Shown: positions 6,975-11,384 of the stretch, one piece after another
How positions within the stretch are numbered: position 1 is the first letter of the stretch
How the letters are laid out: every line of letters starts with the position of its first letter
NCBI GenBank assembly: GCA_002503595.1
Contig: DASC01000140.1
Coordinates: 277-11,660, forward strand
Reading direction: 5' to 3'
DNA from: Candidatus Methanogaster sp. UBA203
GTDB taxonomy: Archaea > Halobacteriota > Methanosarcinia > Methanosarcinales > Methanogasteraceae
DNA: 11,384 bases
Notes under the pieces: generated by a model
Seen by the model: the letters and a program-made list of their open reading frames with translations, nothing else
Database searches by the model: none
What the model was told of the DNA's origin: nothing
Position numbers and translations under genes: made by a program

Positions 6975-7385
6975 TCATTTCACACCCTCATCGCTGATTT
7001 GTTTGTATGCCTCCATCAAAATGTGATAGTCAGAATAAGTACCACATCTTTTAAACCGATCCACCAGCAACAAGAATTTTTGAGTCAAACAATCGGTCAG
7101 ATTCTTCTCTTCAGCAAATGCCATTGCAATGCTTTTCAATTCTTTTTTGGATAAATTTCTTCCGGGAAAATCCCCATCAACCAGATTAAAAATATATCCG
7201 CACTTTGAATGCCCAAATGTGGGAGTCGACGGACCTGACGTAGTCTTAATGAAATCCTTGAACTTTGTATCAGGGTCGATGAATCTTCCGCACTCGCATA
7301 AGGTCCTATTGGATATAGTCATATCGGCACCCCACGAAGCCGGTCCAAGGTGGCAGAACGACTCCTCTACTCCAGAAGGTTTCAT
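6975..7385 (-). CDS. Conserved-looking Cys/His-rich protein of unknown function upstream of the CIS operon
   Basis: A soluble protein of 136 residues if started at ATG 7385 (148 from a TTG at 7421; 115 from ATG 7322, which has GGGGTG five nt upstream). I do not recognise the family. Potential metal ligands in the N-terminal half are C11-H12, C30-x-C32 and H59-x2-C62, a pattern able to form one or two zinc sites. Between them lie Gly/Ser/Pro-rich loops (TTSGPSTPTFGHSKCGY). The C-terminal half (about 75-136) is helical and charged, with no membrane segment. The gene points the same way as the CIS operon and ends about 88 nt before the ATPase start. It could be a regulator, a cargo protein or simply a neighbour; no function is assigned. 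Start 7385 is preferred because a TATA-like element predicts transcription start near 7398. Confidence 0.7.
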   Translation of the reverse strand: MKPSGVEESFCHLGPASWGADMTISNRTLCECGRFIDPDTKFKDFIKTTSGPSTPTFGHSKCGYIFNLVDGDFPGRNLSKKELKSIAMAFAEEKNLTDCLTQKFLLLVDRFKRCGTYSDYHILMEAYKQISDEGVK

Positions 7386-7418
7386 CGCACAATTGCTCGC
7401 CCCTGCATCCCAAACCAA

Positions 7419-7428
7419 CAAATATAAC
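7419..7428 (-). promoter_or_regulatory. Putative TATA box for the Cys/His-rich protein gene
   Basis: Minus-strand GTTATATTTG is a good archaeal TATA-like element. It predicts a start near 7398, about 13 nt before ATG 7385. A second candidate, CTTAAATAG (7442-7450), lies further upstream, next to the inverted repeat AGTTC-ttgt-GAACT (7451-7464), which could be an operator or chance. The two alternatives would give different leaders, so the protein start is not settled. Confidence 0.4.
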
Positions 7429-7704
7429 TATGAGCGTTCCACTATTTAAGAGTTCTTGTGAACTGAGGGGCACTTTTTAATTTTTCCGATCGAGTCGAAA
7501 AATGCCCAGAACACATACGCGCATGACACAAACATTCCGGATCCCCACACACACCGAACAACAAACCCCCACCACCACAAACAGCTCTGGATTCCACTAA
7601 AAATTCGGGTAGCTCCCACTAATGATCACCGCCAGCGAATGACGATCCGATCGTTATCCAAACTTAAGTTTAGCGTGATCCAGTGGCGAAAAACCTCTCC
7701 ATTT
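7429..7704. other. Intergenic region with several small palindromes
   Basis: No convincing gene is visible on either strand. The stretch contains a C/A-rich part (about 7530-7580), an oligo-T/A patch near 7471-7503, and a cluster of inverted repeats towards the transposase fragment. It probably combines the upstream region of the Cys/His-rich gene with the flank of a decayed insertion element. Confidence 0.5.
7624..7680. repeat. Nested inverted-repeat cluster beside the transposase remnant
   Basis: Within 57 bp there are outer arms GATCAC (7624-7629) and GTGATC (7675-7680), an inner ACGATC-c-GATCGT (7642-7654), and a perfect 12-bp palindrome AAACTTAAGTTT (7660-7671). The cluster ends about 24 bp from the transposase stop codon, where an insertion-sequence end would be expected. 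It may be an IS terminus, the target site or a regulatory site. No matching terminal repeat is found at the other junction near 8171, as expected if that end was lost. Confidence 0.4.
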
Positions 7705-8171
7705 TCATGTATTGAAACATTGTTTGTTCATAGATGCAAACAGGTTGTAACAAAAGTTAGATAGACCGGATTTGGTTTTAAACAACCTTGCCTGGTAGAT
7801 AAAGCTATTTATTAGCGAGAACAGCTGTTCCATCGTATTATTGGTCTCTGGAGTGAATCCTTCTTTCAACAACTCTATATTCTTGAAATAAATATTTTTT
7901 ACATACTTAATTATCTTTTCCAATGCTTGTGATGGTTTTATGCTCAAAGACAGTTCTAAAACCTCTTGATAGTATACCGATGACTCGATCGATGTTTCAG
8001 CAAATATCAACTTCTTTTGCAAGTTCATACAATTCGAGTTCAAGAAGTGGTATTTTCTAAAGTATTGCCGAAAACATCGAGACATTTCTCGGTAAGATTC
8101 TTCAATTGGTGAAATACACAGAAAGAATGTGCGACATTCGGGAAAATTGACTTTACTGCCCAAATAATCGC
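7705..8171 (-). pseudogene. Transposase remnant, C-terminal part only
   Basis: An open frame on the minus strand (formally from ATG 8214) whose first 14 codons are the antisense of the neighbouring HMG-CoA synthase. Transposase-like sequence begins around 8171. The C terminus has ETNNTMEQLFSLINSF followed by ARLFKTKSGLSNFCYNLF, closely resembling the end of DDE transposases common in methanogens, in which a T-N-N-x-x-E motif precedes a basic aromatic tail; the Glu of MEQ may be the third DDE residue. The two N-terminal catalytic Asp residues are absent. The segment is much more AT-rich than its flanks, fitting imported DNA. It should be inactive. I cannot assign the IS family without a search. 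Confidence 0.65.
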
Positions 8172-8174
8172 AGT

Positions 8175-8543
8175 ATGCCGGAGGATTACGATTATGCTGT
8201 ATTCCACCAGCCAAACGGCAAGTTCCCGCGGCGGGTTGCAGCCAGTCTCGGCTTCACTTCCGAGCAGATCGAGCCAGGGATCGCGGTGACCACACTCGGG
8301 AACATCTATTCAGCATCGTGCATGATCGGGCTTGCCGCGATCCTTGATATCGCATCGGCAGGCGACCGGATCTTCATGACCTCGTTTGGGTCCGGCGCAG
8401 GAAGCGATGCGTTCAGCTTCAGGGTCACAGACCAGCTCGGAGGTATCCGGAGCGGTTCGCCGAGTGTTTCTGATCTGCTCGCTGATAAGGAGTACGTCGA
8501 TTATGCGACTTATGCGAGGCACAAAGGGAAGATACGGCTGTAA
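8175..8543 (+). pseudogene. HMG-CoA synthase, C-terminal fragment (5' truncated)
   Basis: 122 residues matching the C-terminal third of archaeal hydroxymethylglutaryl-CoA synthase (about 350 residues when complete), which condenses acetoacetyl-CoA with acetyl-CoA in the mevalonate pathway for archaeal lipids. Diagnostic segments are PEDYDYAVFHQPNGKFPRR, containing the active-site His; LGNIYSASCMIGLAAILDIA; and GDRIFMTSFGSGAGSDAF. The N-terminal part with the catalytic Cys and Glu is missing. The frame closes at a TGA (8148-8150) inside the transposase remnant, and no upstream part of the gene is present in the window. ATG 8175 is at the junction and has no ribosome-binding site. The fragment is well conserved, so the truncation may be recent. 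An intact copy should exist elsewhere because the pathway is essential (inference). Confidence 0.85.
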
Positions 8544-8557
8544 GGCATCTGGTGTGG

Positions 8558-8563
8558 TTTTTT
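8558..8563 (+). terminator. Oligo-T terminator candidate after the HMG-CoA synthase fragment
   Basis: A run of six T begins 14 nt after the TAA stop, following a G-rich stretch (TGGTGTGG). Archaeal RNA polymerase terminates at short oligo-T tracts, so this is a plausible end of the ancestral HMG-CoA synthase transcript. There is no strong hairpin. Confidence 0.35.
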
Positions 8564-8710
8564 AGACACTATGTGCCTCCGGCGAAGTTATGCCTGTGTT
8601 CTGTGCCAGCAGCGGTACAGCCAGTGACACTGAGTTCTGTTCTGCACACAAGTACTGACGCGCGAGACTGTTATGCCCTTGGTGCTGACACTCCCGTTCA
8701 TGGAGGGGTT

Positions 8711-8718
8711 TTTATATA
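8711..8718 (+). promoter_or_regulatory. Strong TATA box
   Basis: TTTATATA, preceded by a G/T-rich stretch, is the best TATA-box match in the window. The predicted transcription start is near 8738-8742, where two overlapping ATG codons lie (8738 and 8742). It probably drives either a leaderless small ORF or a long leader for the zinc-ribbon gene at 8971. Confidence 0.55.
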
Positions 8719-8741
8719 GGATGAGTTCTGATATATTATGT

Positions 8742-8948
8742 ATGGGTCGAGGAGATCTCTGCCACGGTTGGTATATGGGTTCGCTACTGGCTGATTACAT
8801 GCAAGACATCGGTGCAACCAAACCGAATACAAGTGGCGCGGTTGTACAGGCTCCATACTTAAGTCCGGGGTTTAGTGACTTCAGAGACCATCACAACAAA
8901 CCTGGAGGTCGGGTCTGGTGCAGATTGAGAAGAACACGAGAAATTTGA
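8742..8948 (+). CDS. Possible leaderless small ORF, unknown function
   Basis: A 68-residue open frame starting at an ATG about 27 nt after a strong TATA box, so it could be translated from a leaderless mRNA. It ends 22 nt before the zinc-ribbon gene. The product has no recognised domain; it is Gly/Arg-rich at the end and has one Cys and several Trp/Tyr near the start. It contains one copy of a 26-bp repeat found again at 9306. The second half of the repeat falls in a different frame there, arguing against a conserved protein. It may instead be untranslated leader or decayed sequence. Confidence 0.25.
   Translation: MGRGDLCHGWYMGSLLADYMQDIGATKPNTSGAVVQAPYLSPGFSDFRDHHNKPGGRVWCRLRRTREI
8843..8868 (+). 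repeat. Diverged direct repeat, copy 1
   Basis: 26 bp beginning TGTACAGGCTC and ending TACTTAAGTCCGG, identical at 24 of 26 positions to 9306-9331. About 35 bp downstream comes a second shared block, GGAGGTCGGGTCTGG (8904-8918), matching 9377-9391 at 14 of 15 positions. The two blocks therefore form one longer, diverged repeat unit lying upstream of the zinc-ribbon gene. Confidence 0.6.
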
Positions 8949-8970
8949 ATACCGAGATTCAGGGAGGGGC

Positions 8971-9201
8971 ATGATGCGAAGGTGCTACAAGTGCAACACT
9001 GCGAATGTGCTATTACCACAGAATCTTGAGCGGCTTGAGAACGGCTTCAGATTCGTATGTATCGGGTGTGGCACAACAAATTTCGTGTGGGACTTCCCGA
9101 ACCTCCGAGTTCTTCAAGTTGAGGAACGGAAGAACAACACACCTCTGGTCTATGAGGGTGGTGATGATGCTTACAGGATGCTTGTGTTCCGGGGGAACTA
9201 A
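8971..9201 (+). CDS. Small zinc-ribbon protein, unknown function
   Basis: A 76-residue protein (75 if the second ATG, at 8974, is used). The N-terminal half is a four-cysteine ribbon: C-x2-C (CYKC) near residue 5 and C-x2-C (CIGC) near residue 30, separated by a linker (NLERLENGFRF), the classic treble-clef or zinc-ribbon spacing. The C-terminal half is short, beta-like and acidic, with no second domain. It has a strong ribosome-binding site (GGGAGGGG) immediately upstream, better than most in the window, which supports real translation. Similar small zinc ribbons act in nucleic-acid or protein contacts, but nothing here shows which. It may be co-transcribed from the TATA box at 8711, giving a leader of about 230 nt if the ORF at 8742 is not real. 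Confidence 0.75.
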   Translation: MMRRCYKCNTANVLLPQNLERLENGFRFVCIGCGTTNFVWDFPNLRVLQVEERKNNTPLVYEGGDDAYRMLVFRGN

Positions 9202-9305
9202 AAACGCACTTAAAAACCGACAGCATCAGACACACAGCATCGTTGTTGACTTACCATAGTGAACATGCCGGAGCACACGGTAAGATGAGCTGCATGAAAT
9301 CGTTA

Positions 9306-9331
9306 TGTACAGGCTCTGTACTTAAGTCCGG
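9306..9331 (+). repeat. Diverged direct repeat, copy 2
   Basis: Second copy of the 26-bp element, 463 bp from copy 1, followed by the second shared block at 9377-9391. Spacing between the blocks is 10 bp longer than in copy 1. It lies in the 241-bp gap between the zinc-ribbon gene and hicB, where I see no convincing gene. Confidence 0.6.
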
Positions 9332-9442
9332 CGGTGGAACGGCTGGGGCTTCGGGAGACGGGCATGAGGGTTACGCGGAGGTCGGGTTTGGATCACGTGG
9401 TCGGAAGGGTTTTGTGGGGCGGGTTAGAGATTCAAGAGTCTG

Positions 9443-9667
9443 ATGAAACAATTCAAAATCATAGTCGAGAAACATCCCGATGGCTATGTAGCCTATCCGC
9501 TTGGCATCAAAGGCATCGTTGTCGGCGAAGGTGACACTTATGAGGAGGCGTTAGCCGATGTCAAGTCTGCTATTTGCTTCCATATCAAGAACTTTGGCAG
9601 GGAGGTTCTTGAGATTGAGTCGCCTGTGCTTGAAGCCTTTGTGGCAGAAGCGGGAGTGGCCATCTAA
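9443..9667 (+). CDS. hicB: HicB-family antitoxin
   Basis: A 74-residue HicB-like protein with the partial RNase H fold typical of short HicB antitoxins. Visible marks are the N-terminal strand KQFKIIVEKHPDGYVAYPLG, the motif GEGDTYEEALADVKSAI in which a loop leads into the main helix, and a hydrophobic end (EAFVAEAGVAI). There is no separate C-terminal DNA-binding domain, as in many archaeal and cyanobacterial members, so autoregulation may be weak or depend on the toxin. HicB neutralises the mRNA-cleaving toxin HicA by direct binding. Its stop overlaps the hicA start (TAATG), the usual hicB-hicA order in archaea. Here the toxin gene is broken, so the antitoxin stands alone. No clear TATA box is seen upstream. 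Confidence 0.88.
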   Translation: MKQFKIIVEKHPDGYVAYPLGIKGIVVGEGDTYEEALADVKSAICFHIKNFGREVLEIESPVLEAFVAEAGVAI

Positions 9668-9907
9668 TGCCAAAGTTTCCGGTTGACGCTCTCAAAAAGA
9701 GAGTCGTCAAGGCATTTCTAACTTCTGGGGTTTCGCCTTGTCCGAGAGCGAGAGCATATTGCGATGGTTCGAGAAAATACCGATGGCACACGGACTCCAC
9801 TGACGATGCCCAATCATACTCGGATCAAAGGCTCAACGTTGAGAACGATTTGCACACAAGCGAGTATCCCGCGAAACGACTTCCTGAGGGCTTATGAGCA
9901 AGTATGA
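9667..9907 (+). pseudogene. hicA: HicA-family mRNA interferase toxin, frameshifted
   Basis: The start is normal: ATG 9667 overlaps the hicB stop, with GGGAG upstream, and the first residues (PKFPVDALKKRVVKA) fit the HicA N terminus. After about codon 17 the frame changes. From 9722, in the +1 frame, the sequence reads LLGFRLVREREHIAMVREN, then LTMPNHTRIKGSTLRTIC and PRNDFLRAYEQV, ending at TGA 9905-9907. This is the complete rest of a HicA protein, including the active-site-region His of REHIAM and the conserved basic RIKGSTLR helix. A net extra base (or two missing) between about 9712 and 9722 explains it; the +1 frame has a TAA at 9719-9721 just before the join. The original product would be about 79 residues. 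In the initial frame translation gives a 76-residue nonsense product. Sequencing error and +1 frameshifting are alternatives. Confidence 0.85.
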
Positions 9908-10048
9908 TAGAACGTATTTGGCTTCATGCCGTCTGCTATTAGGGGGGACATTGCCTACAGTTGCAACTTCGCCAACGTAACGATGACCAAACTTCGCGCC
10001 GTCTGCTTGAGCAGTCTCGATGACGCGGCACCGCCTGCATCGACAGAC

Positions 10049-10057
10049 TCATTAAAG
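10049..10057 (+). promoter_or_regulatory. Weak TATA-like box of the aRF1 gene
   Basis: TCATTAAAG lies about 29 nt before ATG 10083, so a transcript starting near 10080 would be almost leaderless. This agrees with the lack of a Shine-Dalgarno before the aRF1 start. The match to the TATA consensus is poor. Confidence 0.25.
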
Positions 10058-10082
10058 TGAGACGCACCAATACTTACCTGAG

Positions 10083-11321
10083 ATGACGATATCGCAGGCG
10101 CATAAACGGTACGAGTTCAAGCGGCAGCTCGAAGATATGAGACGCAGGACCGGCAGGGGCACGGAACTGATCTCGCTCTACGTCCCTCCTGACAAGCAAG
10201 TCTCTGACGCGGTTGCGCAACTCAAAGCAGAGCACGGGCAGGCGGCAAACATCAAATCGAAATCGACACGCACGAATGTGCAGAGCGCACTCGAATCGGT
10301 GCTCGCACGACTCAAATATTATCCGAGACCTCCTGAAAATGGGTTCGTGATATTCTGCGGAACACTTGACATTGACGGACACCGGACAACGCTGGATACA
10401 GTGATCATCGAGCCCCCTGAGCCGATCACCTCATACAAATACCACTGCGACTCGTCCTTTTATCTGGATCCGCTCGAAGATATGCTTACCGAGAAGAAGA
10501 CGTTCGGACTCCTTGTCATCGACCGGCGGGAGGCGACCGTGGGGCTGCTGCGCGGCAAATCCATCGAGGCACGCAAGCACCTGACATCATCGGTTCCCGG
10601 AAAGCAGAGAAAAGGCGGTCAGAGCGCAAGACGGTTTCAGCAACTGCGCCTCATCGCAATCCACGATTTTTACAAGAGAATAGGCAATAGCGCAAGCGAG
10701 ATATTCCTTACCATTGACCACAAGGATCTTGAGGGTGTCCTCATCGGAGGACCATCCCCGACAAAGGAAGAATTTTTCGAAGGCGAGTTTTTCCATCACG
10801 AAATACAGAAAAAGATCATAGGGTTGTTTGATGTTGCATATACGGATGAGTCTGGTCTTTACGAACTGGTGGATGCAGCCTCTGATGCGCTGCAGGATCT
10901 GGAGGTCGTCAAGGAGAAGAGGATCATGCAGCGGTTTATGCGGGAACTGGTGAGCGATAAGGGGCTTGCCGCATACGGTGATCAGCAGGTGCGTGAGAAC
11001 CTCGGGATGGGCGCTGTCGATCTGCTGCTGATATCCGAAGACCTGCGGAGGGTGCGTGCAACCGTTGCGTGCCAGAACTGCGATTACACGGGAGAGAAGA
11101 CGATAGAGGATATATCAGATGACCCTGGAGGGAGTTGCCCTGTTTGCGGCTCTGATCTCAGGATCGTGGACACTGTGGACGTTGTCGATGAACTGACAGG
11201 AATCTGCGATCAGATGGGTACGGGCGTCGAGTTCATCTCCACCGATTTCGAGGAGGGTGACCAGTTGATGAGGGCGTTCGGGGGCGTTGCCGCGATTTTG
11301 AGGTACGATACAGGAGTGTGA
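10083..11321 (+). CDS. prf1: Peptide chain release factor aRF1
   Basis: A complete 412-residue archaeal/eukaryal class-1 release factor that reads all three stop codons on the ribosome and triggers peptide release. Visible parts are an N-terminal stop-codon recognition domain with NIKS (56-59) and the Y-x-C-x3-F motif (YHCDSSF, 120-126); the peptidyl-hydrolysis domain with the universal GGQ (178-180, in KQRKGGQSARRF); and a C-terminal domain with a zinc-ribbon insertion (C330-x2-C333 and C352-x2-C355). Length matches other archaeal aRF1 proteins. The ATG at 10083 gives the normal N terminus (MTISQAHKRYEFKRQLEDM). There is no Shine-Dalgarno, so the message is probably leaderless. It is an intact housekeeping gene that marks the end of the accessory region. 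Confidence 0.98.
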   Translation: MTISQAHKRYEFKRQLEDMRRRTGRGTELISLYVPPDKQVSDAVAQLKAEHGQAANIKSKSTRTNVQSALESVLARLKYYPRPPENGFVIFCGTLDIDGHRTTLDTVIIEPPEPITSYKYHCDSSFYLDPLEDMLTEKKTFGLLVIDRREATVGLLRGKSIEARKHLTSSVPGKQRKGGQSARRFQQLRLIAIHDFYKRIGNSASEIFLTIDHKDLEGVLIGGPSPTKEEFFEGEFFHHEIQKKIIGLFDVAYTDESGLYELVDAASDALQDLEVVKEKRIMQRFMRELVSDKGLAAYGDQQVRENLGMGAVDLLLISEDLRRVRATVACQNCDYTGEKTIEDISDDPGGSCPVCGSDLRIVDTVDVVDELTGICDQMGTGVEFISTDFEEGDQLMRAFGGVAAILRYDTGV

Positions 11322-11384
11322 GCACCCGTAGCTACCTGAGATTCTGGTAATACAAATTACATAACTGACATTCCGCAGGTCACC

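Noticed and set aside
9243..9443. Plus-strand ORF between the zinc-ribbon gene and hicB
   Set aside because: It has a non-ATG start, Gly/Ser/Arg-rich low-information sequence and no ribosome site, and it spans the diverged repeat; it looks like decayed or non-coding DNA.
9928..10007. Repeated GCCGTCTGCT (9928-9937 and 9998-10007)
   Set aside because: Only 10 identical bases with slight flanking similarity; too short to call a repeat family and no array is present.
9980..10050. Possible C/D-box small RNA (two GATGAC motifs)
   Set aside because: The C boxes are imperfect and no properly placed D boxes (CTGA) with terminal stem could be found.

Overview
The window is archaeal DNA, most likely from a euryarchaeote of the methanogen or methane-oxidiser kind. 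The evidence is a complete archaeal/eukaryal-type translation release factor aRF1 (NIKS and GGQ motifs), a fragment of an archaeal-type HMG-CoA synthase, and TATA-like boxes about 25 bp upstream of leaderless or nearly leaderless starts. The exact lineage cannot be fixed from the sequence alone.

Positions 1-6960, minus strand: a tightly packed operon for a contractile injection system (phage-tail-like, extracellular CIS/PVC type). In transcription order it encodes a tandem AAA+ ATPase (Pvc15-like), a DUF4255/Pvc16_N tail-terminator-like protein, a protein with a carboxypeptidase-regulatory-like beta-sandwich, one tail sheath, inner tube protein 1, a tail-assembly-chaperone-like protein with a CxxC pair, a small DUF6760 protein, inner tube protein 2, and an open frame that runs off the left edge. 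Most genes overlap by 1-4 nt or lie within 50 nt, so they are probably co-transcribed and translationally coupled. Baseplate, spike, LysM, tape-measure and fibre genes are not in the window and should lie beyond the left edge. A TATA-like box and a conspicuous palindrome sit just upstream of the ATPase start.

Positions 6975-7430, minus strand: a Cys/His-rich protein of unknown function, directly upstream of the CIS operon and with its own TATA-like box.

Positions 7430-8570: a scar. It holds palindrome-rich intergenic DNA, the AT-rich C-terminal part of a transposase (minus strand), and then, joined end to end, the C-terminal third of HMG-CoA synthase (plus strand). Both genes lack their N-terminal parts.

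Positions 8571-10082, plus strand: small accessory genes and decayed sequence. There is a strong TATA box followed by a possible leaderless ORF, a small zinc-ribbon protein with a strong Shine-Dalgarno, two copies of a diverged intergenic repeat, an intact HicB-type antitoxin, and a HicA toxin broken by one frameshift.

Positions 10083-11321, plus strand: intact aRF1 (prf1), a housekeeping gene bordering the accessory region.
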